Source: Campylobacter showae
GTDB lineage: Bacteria > Campylobacterota > Campylobacteria > Campylobacterales > Campylobacteraceae
Reading direction: 5' to 3'
Assembly (NCBI RefSeq): GCF_900573985.1
Contig: NZ_UWOK01000001.1
Location: 62,001 to 126,000, forward strand
DNA: 64,000 bases
Below the pieces are notes generated by a model that was not told the DNA's origin, did no database searches, and worked only from the letters and a program-made list of their open reading frames with translations. The translations under genes and the position numbers were made by a program. This document shows, piece after piece, positions 35,312-44,629 of this stretch; within the stretch, counting starts at the first letter, position 1, and every line of letters begins with the position of its first letter.

Positions 35312-36034
35312 TTATTGGTAAGTTTTTAGCTGCTCTTTTAGCTCTTCGAGAGTTTCTTTTACGCGTTTTTTAGTAAATTTTGCTATATCTTCGCCTGCAC
35401 CGTCTTTATCGGCTAGCTGACAACAGTATCTCATCGCGCCCTTATATTTTAGCGCTGCGACAAGTTTTAGATCTGTATTTATGTTTATATTTTTATTAGA
35501 GTCGCCCGCCTCGTCCGGTATGCATAGCTCAAATTTAGCATTTATAAGCTCGCCCTCTTTAAATCCGCCGTCATCCAAGCTAACGACGCCTAGACCTCCC
35601 CTTGAGATATCGTATAGATTGCCCTGTATTTCGCTACCGTTTTGTGTGAGGATCACCTTGGTGTAACGATCCGGATATACGCGCTGGTGTTTTCTTAAAT
35701 TCGCGTGCAAATTTTGCATATACGTGAAATTTTGTAACGTTACGGTCAAATTTGCAAGATCAAATCCGATGATATCCGCCCTTAAATTTTCGGAAAAATA
35801 TTCATCGCGTACGATATAGGCGTTTTGTTCCTCTTTCATGGCCAAAATTTGCTCTAATGTTACCTTGCAGACGACCGTATCGTCTTCTACATGCTCTACT
35901 TCGCCCATGCACTCGACTTTTACGCCGTTGTAAAGATTTAGAAAGTGCACCTGGCGGTTATCGTTTCGTACTCTGGCAAATACGGTCACTGCGTCCTCGC
36001 GCATAAAAGAGCTGTCGTTATACGTGCCGTTCAT
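35312..36034 (-). CDS. PilZ domain protein (probable c-di-GMP receptor)
   Basis: A 240-residue cytoplasmic protein. The C-terminal half is a PilZ domain with both ligand motifs: RKHQR (RxxxR) near residue 112 and DISRGG (DxSxxG) near 145. It should bind cyclic di-GMP. The N-terminal part (NRQVHFLNLYNGVKVECMGE) is a beta domain that often precedes PilZ. No diguanylate cyclase lies in this window. It sits between the HerA-like gene and ahpC with hairpins on both sides, so it is probably transcribed alone. A flagellar or motility target is possible but is only inference. Confidence 0.85.
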   Translation of the reverse strand: MNGTYNDSSFMREDAVTVFARVRNDNRQVHFLNLYNGVKVECMGEVEHVEDDTVVCKVTLEQILAMKEEQNAYIVRDEYFSENLRADIIGFDLANLTVTLQNFTYMQNLHANLRKHQRVYPDRYTKVILTQNGSEIQGNLYDISRGGLGVVSLDDGGFKEGELINAKFELCIPDEAGDSNKNININTDLKLVAALKYKGAMRYCCQLADKDGAGEDIAKFTKKRVKETLEELKEQLKTYQ

Positions 36035-36166
36035 CTGAAATATGATTCCTTCCGAATAAAGTTTAAAACTAGATTATAGTAAAAAATCCTTATTTTTTCA
36101 TTTAAGTACTGATATTTTGTATTAAACTTAATGTCGTTTTGATGTAAAGATGTAGAAAAGAAGCAC

Positions 36167-36188
36167 TAAGGGCGAGAGCTCGCCCTTA
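36167..36188 (-). terminator. Hairpin after ahpC
   Basis: A near-perfect palindrome, TAAGGGCGAG / CTCGCCCTTA with an AG spacer, 12 bp past the ahpC stop on the minus strand. Confidence 0.7.
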
Positions 36189-36199
36189 AATTTGGATGA

Positions 36200-36799
36200 T
36201 TATAGTTTATCTGCGTTGTGAGATAGGTAGTCTGCGACGCCTGCAGTATCGGCTTTCATGCCTTTATCGCCTTTGTTCCAACCAGCAGGGCAAACCTCTC
36301 CGTGCTCGTTCGTAAATAGCATAGTATCTACCATTCTGATCATCTCGTCGATGTTTCTTCCAAGCGGAAGGTCGTTGATGACCGCATGGCGAACGGTGCC
36401 GTCTTTGTCTAGCAGGAATGAGCCGCGAAGCGCGACGCCAGCGTCTTCTAGAAGTACGTCAAAGCCGCGAGCGATAGACTTCGTCATGTCAGCTACTAGC
36501 GGGTAACGAACTTGGCCGATGCCGCCTTTGTTTACCGGAGTTTCTTTCCACGCGAAGTGAGAGAATTGGTTATCTGTTGAAACGCCGATAACTTCGATAC
36601 CGCGAGCTTTAAATTCATCGTATCTTTTATCAAACGCGATGATCTCACTAGGGCAAACGAATGTAAAGTCCATAGGGTAGAAAAATACTACCGCGCCCTT
36701 CTCGCCGATATTTTTATATAGGTTGAAATCATTTACGATTTGATTGCTTCCTAAAACTGCTGCAGCTGTAAAATCAGGTGCTTTTTTTGTTACTAACAT
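36200..36799 (-). CDS. ahpC: 2-Cys peroxiredoxin (alkyl hydroperoxide reductase AhpC/TsaA type)
   Basis: Reduces hydrogen peroxide and organic peroxides using thioredoxin. 199 residues, with peroxidatic Cys49 in MDFTFVCPSEI and resolving Cys in GEVCPAGW near residue 170, so a typical 2-Cys enzyme. ATG 36799 follows AAGGAGAAAAA. The gene is divergent from fdxA, as in C. jejuni. There, ahpC responds to iron and peroxide through PerR and CosR, both encoded in this window; direct binding sites are not marked here. Confidence 0.95.
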   Translation of the reverse strand: MLVTKKAPDFTAAAVLGSNQIVNDFNLYKNIGEKGAVVFFYPMDFTFVCPSEIIAFDKRYDEFKARGIEVIGVSTDNQFSHFAWKETPVNKGGIGQVRYPLVADMTKSIARGFDVLLEDAGVALRGSFLLDKDGTVRHAVINDLPLGRNIDEMIRMVDTMLFTNEHGEVCPAGWNKGDKGMKADTAGVADYLSHNADKL

Positions 36800-36832
36800 T
36801 TTTTCTCCTTAATAATTTTTATTTGTAGCGAA

Positions 36833-36838
36833 ATTATA
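36833..36838 (-). promoter_or_regulatory. -10 box of the ahpC promoter
   Basis: TATAAT on the minus strand, 34 bp before the ATG. The surrounding sequence is very A/T rich, as PerR/Fur operators are, but no clear operator can be assigned. Confidence 0.55.
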
Positions 36839-36964
36839 TCATCTAAAGATTAAAAAGAGCTAAAAATTTAACGTTTTCGTTTTAAAATTTAACGCAAAAA
36901 TTTAATATCAAATTTACTTAGTTTTTGATATTCTTGCGAAAATTTTGACCAAAAAGGATAAAAA

Positions 36965-37249
36965 ATGGCAGTAAAAATAACAGATATTTGCATCAGCTGC
37001 GGCTCATGCATCGACGAGTGCCCGACGAGCGCTATCGTAGACGACGCGGATAACCCGACCGGCGAGGACGCATACTACGTCTATGCGGATAAATGCGTCG
37101 AGTGCGTAGGCTATAACGACGAGCCGGCATGCGCCTCAGCCTGTCCGACCGACGGTTGCATCGTTTGGGACGCTCCTTTTGCAGGACAGCCTTCTCGCGC
37201 CGAGATAACTGCTGATATGAGAACGGGCGAAACTGCCGTCATCTCGTAA
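36965..37249 (+). CDS. fdxA: 2[4Fe-4S] ferredoxin
   Basis: An 85-100-residue-class electron carrier, here 94 residues. The first cluster motif is CISCGSCIDECP and the second is CVECVGYNDEPACASACP, with the longer insert between the second and third Cys seen in Campylobacter and related ferredoxins. It is likely an acceptor for pyruvate or 2-oxoglutarate oxidoreductases. In C. jejuni fdxA lies divergent from ahpC and is iron-induced and linked to aerotolerance; the same arrangement holds here. AAAGGATAAAA precedes the ATG. Confidence 0.93.
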   Translation: MAVKITDICISCGSCIDECPTSAIVDDADNPTGEDAYYVYADKCVECVGYNDEPACASACPTDGCIVWDAPFAGQPSRAEITADMRTGETAVIS

Positions 37250-37259
37250 ACTCCGCATC

Positions 37260-37284
37260 TAAGCCCTTTTGCGGGGCTTATTTT
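37260..37284 (+). terminator. Hairpin after fdxA
   Basis: TAAGCCC and GGGCTTA form a 7-bp stem with loop TTTTGCG, followed by TTTTG, 10 bp past the stop. Confidence 0.75.
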
Positions 37285-37304
37285 GAAATTTAATTTTTTT
37301 TTGA

Positions 37305-37310
37305 TATAAT
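37305..37310 (+). promoter_or_regulatory. -10 box of the ndk operon
   Basis: TTGATATAAT gives a strong -10, 35 bp before the ndk ATG. It probably drives ndk-DUF177-rpmF-plsX-fabH, since gaps in that run are 25 bp or less. Confidence 0.7.
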
Positions 37311-37344
37311 CACCGCCTTATAAAAACCACAAAAAGGAAATTTT

Positions 37345-37758
37345 ATGCAACAAACGCTTTCTATTATTAAGCCTGATGCCGTAAAAAAGGGCGTTATCGG
37401 AAAAATCGTGGATAGATTCGAAAGTAACGGACTAAGAATCGCCGCTATGAAAAAAGTCAAACTAAGCACATGCGACGCAAAAGCTTTCTATGCAGTTCAC
37501 AAAGACAGACCTTTCTTCAACGATTTGGTTGATTTTATGGTAAGCGGACCGGTCGTAGTTATGGTTCTTGAGGGCGACGATGCGGTAGCTAAAAATCGCG
37601 ATCTAATGGGCGCAACAAATCCAAAAGAAGCAAAACCTGGCACTATCAGAGCCGACTTTGCAGAGAGCATCGACGCAAATGCCGTTCACGGTAGCGACAG
37701 CCTAGAAAACGCTAAAAACGAGATCGCATTTTTCTTTGCAACAAGAGAAATTTGCTAA
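37345..37758 (+). CDS. ndk: Nucleoside diphosphate kinase
   Basis: Transfers the gamma phosphate from ATP to other NDPs and dNDPs. 137 residues, full length. It opens [15 protein letters not shown], and the catalytic His is in [30 protein letters not shown] matches the nucleotide-binding loop. It is first gene of a run leading into lipid synthesis genes. Confidence 0.98.
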   Translation: MQQTLSIIKPDAVKKGVIGKIVDRFESNGLRIAAMKKVKLSTCDAKAFYAVHKDRPFFNDLVDFMVSGPVVVMVLEGDDAVAKNRDLMGATNPKEAKPGTIRADFAESIDANAVHGSDSLENAKNEIAFFFATREIC

Positions 37759-37772
37759 ATTTAGGTTAAATT

Positions 37773-38129
37773 TTGAAAATATCTTTCGCCAAAATCGTAA
37801 ATAACCAAATGCCGTTCGAGTTAAATTTGGACGGAGTAAATTTTAACGGCGATCTAAAAAGAATAAATCAAAATTTAGTTAGCTGTAAAGGCAAAATCGC
37901 AGGCAAGATAGCTCACAACTGCGACCGATGCGGCGAAGATATAAATTTAAAGCTTGATGAAGATGTAAATTTGATATTAAGCGACGGAATTTATAAAGAT
38001 AAAGAAGAAAATCTCGACGATGTAGTAGAGTTTTTCGACGGCTTCATAAATTTAGAAGAAGTATTAACAAGCGAAATAGAAGCTTTTAAGAGCGATTATT
38101 TTTATTGTGAAAAATGTAAAAATCTATAA
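37773..38129 (+). CDS. DUF177 (YceD-like) protein upstream of rpmF
   Basis: A 118-residue protein of the DUF177 family, usually encoded directly before rpmF and thought to act in 23S rRNA maturation in some bacteria and plants. CDRCGED near residue 50 and CEKCKN at the C-terminus provide a possible zinc site. Starts at TTG 37773 after TTAGGTTAAA. 11 bp separate it from rpmF, matching the widespread DUF177-rpmF-plsX-fabH order. Confidence 0.88.
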   Translation: MKISFAKIVNNQMPFELNLDGVNFNGDLKRINQNLVSCKGKIAGKIAHNCDRCGEDINLKLDEDVNLILSDGIYKDKEENLDDVVEFFDGFINLEEVLTSEIEAFKSDYFYCEKCKNL

Positions 38130-38140
38130 AGGAGAATAAA

Positions 38141-38287
38141 ATGGCAGTACCTAAACGAAGAGTAAGTCATACTCGCGCGGCAAAGAGAAGAACGCACTAT
38201 AAAGTAACGCTTCCCGTTCCCGTAAAAGATAAAGACGGCTCATGGAAAATGCCTCACCGCGTAAATAAAACTACCGGAGAGTATTGA
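38141..38287 (+). CDS. rpmF: 50S ribosomal protein L32
   Basis: A 48-residue ribosomal protein. It opens [20 protein letters not shown], the L32 signature, and [16 protein letters not shown] follows. The zinc-binding cysteines of some L32 proteins are absent, as in zinc-independent forms. AAAGGAG is placed 6 bp before the ATG. Confidence 0.97.
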   Translation: MAVPKRRVSHTRAAKRRTHYKVTLPVPVKDKDGSWKMPHRVNKTTGEY

Positions 38288-38292
38288 CACAA

Positions 38293-39282
38293 ATGACCAG
38301 CATATGCATTGACGCGATGGGCGGCGACTTCGGTCCGCAACCTATTATTGGCGGCGTGATCGAGGCTTTAAAAGAAGTAAAATTTGAAGCCGTTTTGGTA
38401 GGCGATACGAAAATTTTAGAAAGCCTCGTTCCGCAAAATTTAAAACAATACGTAAAATTTATTCAAGCCGACGAGGTCGTTTCTATGAGCGACGGCGCCA
38501 CCGATGCGTTAAAGCGAAAAGAAAGCAGTATTTTTAAGGCTATCGAGCTACTTAAAAATAAACAAACTATGGCCGTAGTTTCGGCAGGACACAGCGGAGC
38601 TACGATGAGTCTTGCCACGCTTCGAGTCGGACGGCTTAAAAACGTCTCGCGCCCGGCGATAGCGACGCTAATGCCAAACGTAACCGGCGGCAACACGCTA
38701 GTTTTGGACGTCGGCGCAAACGTGGACTGTAGGCCGGAGCATCTATTTCAATTTGCGATAATGGGCGAAGCCTACGCAAAAGAGATTTTAAAAATAAAAT
38801 CCCCCAAACTAGGACTTTTGTCTAACGGTGAAGAAAGTAGCAAAGGCAACGAGGCGACTAAAGAAGCTTTTGAAATGATCTCAAAACTCGATAGCTTCGT
38901 AGGCAATGCCGAAGGAAATCAGGTTTTTGATGGAAGCGTCGATGTCGTTATTTGCGATGGATTTGTCGGAAATATCCTACTAAAAACAAGCGAAGGCGTA
39001 GCTGACGCGATAACTAAAATCATCAAAAAACATGTTAAAAAATCCCCGGTCGCCATAGCCGGTTCGCTTCTCATGAAAAAAGTTTTTAAAACTCTAAAAC
39101 AGCAAGTTGATTACGACGAATACGGCGGCGCGCCGCTACTTGGCGTGAACGGCTGCGTCATAATAAGCCACGGTAAAAGCACACCGAAAGCTATCAAAAA
39201 CGCGATATTTCAAGCTCTAAAATTCGCAAACTCCGATATAAACAAAGTCATCGAAGACGAGCTTTCGCACTTCGCAAAATGA
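38293..39282 (+). CDS. plsX: Phosphate acyltransferase PlsX
   Basis: Makes acyl-phosphate from acyl-ACP for PlsY. 329 residues from ATG 38293, giving [20 protein letters not shown], which fits the family N-terminus. A TTG at 38284 in frame, overlapping the rpmF stop and closer to GGAGAG, would add three residues and cannot be excluded. Other motifs are [19 protein letters not shown] and [16 protein letters not shown], then [16 protein letters not shown]. Confidence 0.95.
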   Translation: MTSICIDAMGGDFGPQPIIGGVIEALKEVKFEAVLVGDTKILESLVPQNLKQYVKFIQADEVVSMSDGATDALKRKESSIFKAIELLKNKQTMAVVSAGHSGATMSLATLRVGRLKNVSRPAIATLMPNVTGGNTLVLDVGANVDCRPEHLFQFAIMGEAYAKEILKIKSPKLGLLSNGEESSKGNEATKEAFEMISKLDSFVGNAEGNQVFDGSVDVVICDGFVGNILLKTSEGVADAITKIIKKHVKKSPVAIAGSLLMKKVFKTLKQQVDYDEYGGAPLLGVNGCVIISHGKSTPKAIKNAIFQALKFANSDINKVIEDELSHFAK

Positions 39283-39301
39283 AATTACAAAGAAAAATTT
39301 A

Positions 39302-40264
39302 ATGCCAAAAGCCTCGCTAATATCCATAGCCGCATACGCTCCACCTAAAATTTTAACAAATTTCGACCTTGAAAAAATGGTGGAAACCAACGACGAGTGG
39401 ATAGTTAAGCGTACAGGTATCAGCCAAAGGCATATAGCGCAAGACGAAGACACGAGCGAGCTTGGCACGAAAGCGGCAAAAATAGCGCTTGAAAGAGCAA
39501 ATTTGGCGGCAAAAGATATCGATGCGGTTATCTGCGCAACCATCTCGCCAGATCACTTTTGTATGCCCTCAACGGCGTGTAAAATCGCTAAAAATTTAGG
39601 CATAAATACCATTACGGCATTTGATATAAGCGCGGCATGCACGGGCTTTATTTACCTGCTTGAGCTTGCAAAATCACTGATTAAAAGCGGAAGCAAAAAA
39701 AACGTATTGATAATCGGAGCCGAAAAACTAAGCAAGATCGTCGACTGGACGGACAGAACGACTTGCATACTATTTGGCGACGGAGCGGGTGCAGCAGTCG
39801 TAAGCGCAGCCGAAGAAAACGAGATCATTGACGTTCATACCGCAGCCGATGGCAACTACGCAAACCTGCTCATAACTCCAGGTGGCGAAGAGAAATTTAT
39901 CAAGATGTCGGGCAACGAAGTCTTTAAAATCGCAGTCCAGACGCTAACCAAAGACGTCGTAGATATCCTAGAAAAAAATCAAATTTCAAGCGATAAAATC
40001 GATCTTTTTATACCTCATCAGGCAAATTTACGCATCATCGAGGCGGTCAAGCAGCGCTTAAATTTTACAAACGAACAGTGTGTCGTAACCGTCGGAAAAT
40101 ACGGCAACACAAGCTCAGCCTCTATACCTATGGCGATGAATGACGCATACGAAGCGGGCAGGCTCAAAAAAGGCGATTTGCTTTTACTGGACGCATTCGG
40201 CGGCGGCTTTACTTGGGGTTCGGCGCTACTGAAATTTGGCGGCGAAACTGCAAATAATTTTTAA
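39302..40264 (+). CDS. fabH: 3-oxoacyl-ACP synthase III
   Basis: Starts fatty acid synthesis by joining acetyl-CoA and malonyl-ACP. 320 residues. The catalytic Cys is in [15 protein letters not shown], His in [14 protein letters not shown] and Asn in [28 protein letters not shown] is the usual N-terminal signature. It ends the ndk-fabH run; a new promoter for the DUF2920 genes lies 141 bp downstream. Confidence 0.97.
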   Translation: MPKASLISIAAYAPPKILTNFDLEKMVETNDEWIVKRTGISQRHIAQDEDTSELGTKAAKIALERANLAAKDIDAVICATISPDHFCMPSTACKIAKNLGINTITAFDISAACTGFIYLLELAKSLIKSGSKKNVLIIGAEKLSKIVDWTDRTTCILFGDGAGAAVVSAAEENEIIDVHTAADGNYANLLITPGGEEKFIKMSGNEVFKIAVQTLTKDVVDILEKNQISSDKIDLFIPHQANLRIIEAVKQRLNFTNEQCVVTVGKYGNTSSASIPMAMNDAYEAGRLKKGDLLLLDAFGGGFTWGSALLKFGGETANNF

Positions 40265-40404
40265 TCTCGCAGTTAAAATTTAAATCTTGCGCTTAAATTT
40301 ATCAAAACCAAAAACCGATTCTACAATCCTTAGTATAACCACCGCATAGCTTACGATCGACCGATTACACCCGACCAAAAAAGCTAAATTTAGCTCGGCA
40401 GAGG

Positions 40405-40410
40405 TATAAT
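40405..40410 (+). promoter_or_regulatory. -10 box before the DUF2920 cluster
   Basis: GGTATAATAC, 25 bp before the first start codon of the cluster. Confidence 0.6.
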
Positions 40411-40434
40411 ACAAAAAATCACGGAAGGCAAAAA

Positions 40435-42969
40435 ATGGTAGTCAGTAAAATCTACGAAATCAACTCTTGCGACGATATGGAGCTGGGCGTTAAACGCTCT
40501 ACGAAATTAAACTTCAAACTGTGCTACGATGACGATAAGCCGGTTAACGCCATAGTTTTTATAGTGCCTGGATGCGGCGGCGACGTCGATAAAGCATATA
40601 GAGACCACCTAGCCGAATTTACGGCGAGAGAATTTAACGTAGCCGTGATCAATGTAGATTATCACCATATCTACAACAGATTAGTTGCGGGTGCTAGATA
40701 CTATATGGACGAATTTGATCAAGAAATTTTAAGAGAAAAATGCCGAGAAATAAACCTGCAACTAGGCGGCGATCTGAGCTCGCTAAAAAATTTAGATAAG
40801 CTAAACGGCGTCTTGTCTGCGGTTAGTAACTATATAGACAACAATAAAAATAGCGGAGCATTTCCAAAAGATTTTGTTTTAAATTTATCCCTTACGATTG
40901 ATCCGGCAAAAGACGAATACCAAAATTTCGGCATTATGCAGGCGCAGGATTTGATAAACGCCCTACTTTTTATAAAGGTAAATGCGCCGTTTAAAGCGAT
41001 TAAAAATTTAAACGAACTACCAGTCGTCATGATCGGCAGCTCGCATGGAGGTTACCTATCGCATATGGCCGCTAAGATCGCTCCGTGGCTCATAGACGGC
41101 GTCATCGATAACAGCAGTTATGCCAAATATCCGCTTAGGATCGTGGGATTTGGTAAGGAGCTTGACTATATGAATCACTGCTGCTCATCGAACGATATGC
41201 TTTTTAAACATATAAATTTTTTCATCTCCGACAAGACGCTTTGGACCTTAAAAGATGGCTCCGATAAGAGATTTATGCCAGCGCACGAAAAGATACGTTA
41301 TATTTTAAATTTAGACCACGTAAAAACCCAAAGCAAATATCCAAATCCGATTTATCTAAGCTATCACTATGCCGGAGACGACATCGCTCCTATCGCTGAT
41401 AAATCAGAACTTTATAGCAAATTTAACGCATGCGGCATAGACGCGACGTTAAAAATAATAAAGGACGAAAGCGAGCTTGACGGCAAATTTATCAAATCGT
41501 TAACTCACGGCTTTGATATGTCCATCAAAACGCTGATCTCAAAAGAACTTCCGCCGATGTTAGCCAAGATAGCAACTCGCCAAAAACAACCTTGCGAGGA
41601 TAAAAGCATAACCTATATCTCGGAAAATTTAGAATATAAGTTTTTTGAAGCAAACGACAAAATCAATCTACAAGTTTCAAAAATATGGCAAAACGGCACG
41701 GTAGTTAAAAAAACGTATAAAATCCACTCCTGCGACGATACCGAGCTTAATATAAAGCGCGAAAGCTTGCTAGAGTTTAACCTTTGCTTTGATACCAAAA
41801 AGCCGGTCTCGTCAATAGTTTTTATAATACCTGGCTACGGAGGAGACGCGGACAGCAACTACCGTGAGCACTTAGCGCAGTTTGTCGCGAGCGAATTTGG
41901 CGTAGCCGTAGTAGGCGTAAACTACCACTGTATCGGCGATAGACCGCAAACAGGAGCGACGATATTTTTTGACGATTTAGATAGATCGATATTAAAAAAA
42001 GAATGCGCCAGGTGCGGCATAGAGCTCCCGGAAAATTTAAGCGTAATCGATATGCAAACCCTGCTTGATATCGACAATCTAATAGACGCAAGAAAACGCG
42101 ATAAGACAGCACCTCAAGACTTGTCGCTTAAACTATCAATTTCCCTTCAACCGACCAAAAACGAATACCAAAATTTCGGCATTATGCAGGCGCAGGATTT
42201 GATCAATGCGCTACTTTTCGTAAAAGCCAACGCTCCTTTTGAGTGCGCAACCGACATAAACGACCTACCAGTCGTCATGATAGGTAGCTCGCACGGAGGC
42301 TATCTATCGCATATGGCCGCCAAAATCGCCCCATGGCTCATAGACGGCGTCATAGATAATAGTAGCTACGCGCTAGCGCACTGGCCTTTTATCGGCTTTG
42401 GCAAAGAGATAGATTACATGAAATATTACAGCGGTTACACCAGCGAATGCTATCACAATATCGAGCTTTATTTATTCGACAAGACGCATTGGACGCTAGA
42501 CAAGGCTTCGCCGGCTTATTTTTCTAAATCAAGAAAATATATAAGAGAAATTCTTTTGCCGCAACACCTCAAAGTCCAAAGCGGCTACAAAAAGCAAATT
42601 TACACGAGCTATCATTACGCTTATGACGATTTTTACGCTCCGGCTAGCGAAAAACAACGACTCTACGACGAACTGAAAAATTTAGGCTACGACGCTACTC
42701 TAAATATAATAGAAAATGAAAGTCAGCTTGACGGTAAATTTATCAAAACGCTAACGCACGGTTTAGATATGTCGATAAAAACGCTAATCTCAAAAGAGCT
42801 ACCGCCGATGCTAGCTAAAATCACAGCTCGACCGAAACAGCCTTGCGAGGATAAAAGCATAAGTTACGTTTCAGACGATTTAGAATATAAATTTTTTGAA
42901 GCGAACGACAAGATAAATTTAGAGATAAAAAAACAAAATCTACCGCAAAAAAATCATGATAATAAATAA
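40435..42969 (+). CDS. Two fused DUF2920 domains (alpha/beta-hydrolase-like)
   Basis: An 844-residue protein made of two full copies (1-421 and 422-844) of the DUF2920 family. That is the Campylobacter '617' family (Cj0617/Cj0618, Cj1305c and relatives), partly located in the flagellin glycosylation locus. Each copy has an oxyanion-like IVPGxGGD, a GSSHGG nucleophile elbow (Ser203 in copy 1) and a possible catalytic His in LTHGxDMSIK. No signal peptide is present, so it should be cytoplasmic. At the junction codon 422 is ACG, followed by GTAGTT. The first copy starts ATG GTAGTC, so copy 2 seems to have been a separate gene whose ATG became ACG. Substrate unknown; a role in sugar or flagellin modification is only suggested by relatives. 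Confidence 0.85.
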   Translation: MVVSKIYEINSCDDMELGVKRSTKLNFKLCYDDDKPVNAIVFIVPGCGGDVDKAYRDHLAEFTAREFNVAVINVDYHHIYNRLVAGARYYMDEFDQEILREKCREINLQLGGDLSSLKNLDKLNGVLSAVSNYIDNNKNSGAFPKDFVLNLSLTIDPAKDEYQNFGIMQAQDLINALLFIKVNAPFKAIKNLNELPVVMIGSSHGGYLSHMAAKIAPWLIDGVIDNSSYAKYPLRIVGFGKELDYMNHCCSSNDMLFKHINFFISDKTLWTLKDGSDKRFMPAHEKIRYILNLDHVKTQSKYPNPIYLSYHYAGDDIAPIADKSELYSKFNACGIDATLKIIKDESELDGKFIKSLTHGFDMSIKTLISKELPPMLAKIATRQKQPCEDKSITYISENLEYKFFEANDKINLQVSKIWQNGTVVKKTYKIHSCDDTELNIKRESLLEFNLCFDTKKPVSSIVFIIPGYGGDADSNYREHLAQFVASEFGVAVVGVNYHCIGDRPQTGATIFFDDLDRSILKKECARCGIELPENLSVIDMQTLLDIDNLIDARKRDKTAPQDLSLKLSISLQPTKNEYQNFGIMQAQDLINALLFVKANAPFECATDINDLPVVMIGSSHGGYLSHMAAKIAPWLIDGVIDNSSYALAHWPFIGFGKEIDYMKYYSGYTSECYHNIELYLFDKTHWTLDKASPAYFSKSRKYIREILLPQHLKVQSGYKKQIYTSYHYAYDDFYAPASEKQRLYDELKNLGYDATLNIIENESQLDGKFIKTLTHGLDMSIKTLISKELPPMLAKITARPKQPCEDKSISYVSDDLEYKFFEANDKINLEIKKQNLPQKNHDNK

Positions 42970-44188
42970 AACATACGAGATCCCATCCTGCGACGACGTA
43001 GAGCTTGGCATAAAGCGAGATTCGCTACTTGAGTTTAAGCTCTGCTACAACGACGAAAAGCCCGTTAGAGCCCTAGTTTTCATAGTGCCTGGGCTTGGCG
43101 GCGATGCGAACGAAAACTATAGAGAGCATTTAGCGCAGTTCGTAGCTAGCGAATTTAACGTAGCAGTAGCGAGTCCGAACTACCACTGTATCGGCAACAG
43201 ACCGCAAACGGGGGCAACCTATTTTTTAAACGATTTAGACAAAATCATCCTTAAAAACAAATGCTCGAAAATCGGTATAGAAATCCCAAACGATATCAGC
43301 TACGGCGAACTCTCAGTGCTAGATGCCTATCTAGACAAGGTAAAATCAAGCGGCGGTTTGCCGAGTGATTTTAAATTAGAAATATCCGTAACGCTGCAAC
43401 CGACCAAAAACGAGTATCAAAATTTCGGCGTTATGCAAGCTCAAGACGTGATAAATGCCGCGCTTTTCATCAAGGCAAATCCGCCGTTTAAATCCGTAAC
43501 CGATATAGACGAGCTGCCAGTTGTCCTAGTCGGCAGTTCGCACGGCGCATACATAAACGCCTTAGCAGCCAAATTTGTGCCGTGGCTCGTGGACGGCCTC
43601 ATCGACAACAGCAGCTACGCGAAGCTAAACTGGGAGCTCATAGGCCTAGGCAAAGAGGCGGATTATCTCAAATTTCGCGAATACTCGACCGATATATATT
43701 TTAAAAATATCAAAATTTACGTCTTTACCAAAACGATGTGGACGCTACTGGATAAATCCTCGCCTCGATATTTCTCGCAGGCGCGCGAAGATATACGAAA
43801 CGCCCTAGACGTCGCACATCTGAAAGTCCAAAGCGAGTATCCAAAGCCTATCTACGTCGGCTACCAATGCGCCGTAAACGACCACTGCGCGCCGCCCGAG
43901 GAAAAGGCACAGCTCTACGAGGAACTGCAAAAACTCGGCTTTGATGCGACCTTGCATATGATAAAAGACGAGAGCGAGCTTGACGGCAGGTTTCTCAAAA
44001 AGCTAACGCACGGCTTGGATATGTCTATCAAGCTTTTGATCGCTAAGGAGTTGCCGCCGATGCTAAAAAAGATAGCGTCCCGCAAGAAGCAAATTTGCAA
44101 AAACAAAAGCATAGCCTATCGCTCGGACGAGCTGGAATATAAATTTTCAGAGGCAAACGGTAAGATAAATTTGGAGATAAAAAGATAA
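42956..44188 (+). CDS. DUF2920 family protein, third copy
   Basis: A 410-residue single-domain member, related over its whole length to both halves of the preceding protein. It has FIVPGLGGDANENYREHLAQ, the elbow VGSSHGAYINALAAKF and LTHGLDMSIKLLI. It differs more from the two fused copies than they do from each other. The ATG lies 14 bp inside the previous gene, just after a run of seven A, so translation is probably coupled. No long homopolymer tract for phase variation was seen, unlike several C. jejuni members. Confidence 0.85.
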   Translation: MIINKTYEIPSCDDVELGIKRDSLLEFKLCYNDEKPVRALVFIVPGLGGDANENYREHLAQFVASEFNVAVASPNYHCIGNRPQTGATYFLNDLDKIILKNKCSKIGIEIPNDISYGELSVLDAYLDKVKSSGGLPSDFKLEISVTLQPTKNEYQNFGVMQAQDVINAALFIKANPPFKSVTDIDELPVVLVGSSHGAYINALAAKFVPWLVDGLIDNSSYAKLNWELIGLGKEADYLKFREYSTDIYFKNIKIYVFTKTMWTLLDKSSPRYFSQAREDIRNALDVAHLKVQSEYPKPIYVGYQCAVNDHCAPPEEKAQLYEELQKLGFDATLHMIKDESELDGRFLKKLTHGLDMSIKLLIAKELPPMLKKIASRKKQICKNKSIAYRSDELEYKFSEANGKINLEIKR

Positions 44189-44629
44189 TTTTATTTATAA
44201 ATTTGCATTTACTGAAAAAAGGAGGGGCAGGTTTAGCGGCAAATTTGAGAAACGATATAAATTTAAAACACAAAAAGCAGCGCGGCGAACTAAAAGCAAA
44301 TTTATATGAAAATTTAACAAAAAGCTTAAGCCTAATTTACTCTAAACTAAAAACCGCCTCATCTTACGCTTCCAGTCGTCTTTTGGTATCTGCATATCGT
44401 TTGCGCATCGCTCTAAACCTAACGACGAGCACAAGCCAAATTTAGCTCGGCAAATTTAAGATTAGCTCGCCGTAAAACCAAAGAAAATTTAAGCGACCGC
44501 CCCAAAGCCAAGCCGCTTAAATTTCGGTAAAAAGCAAAATTTATTGTACCGCCCAGTTTAGCCTCGGGCTTAAATTTACCCGAAGTAAAGCCAAACTCGC
44601 GCGGCGCGCCCCGTCAAATTTACCCTGAT
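44189..44629. other. 441-bp convergent gap with no supported gene
   Basis: Rich in AAATTT and A/T runs. A weak 80-codon frame from TTG 44203 has no recognisable content. No clear terminator hairpin or repeat copy was found. Confidence 0.5.

Noticed and set aside
44203..44445. 80-codon frame after the third DUF2920 gene
   Set aside because: TTG start, no recognisable domain, biased Lys/Leu content from A/T-rich spacer; not supportable as a gene.
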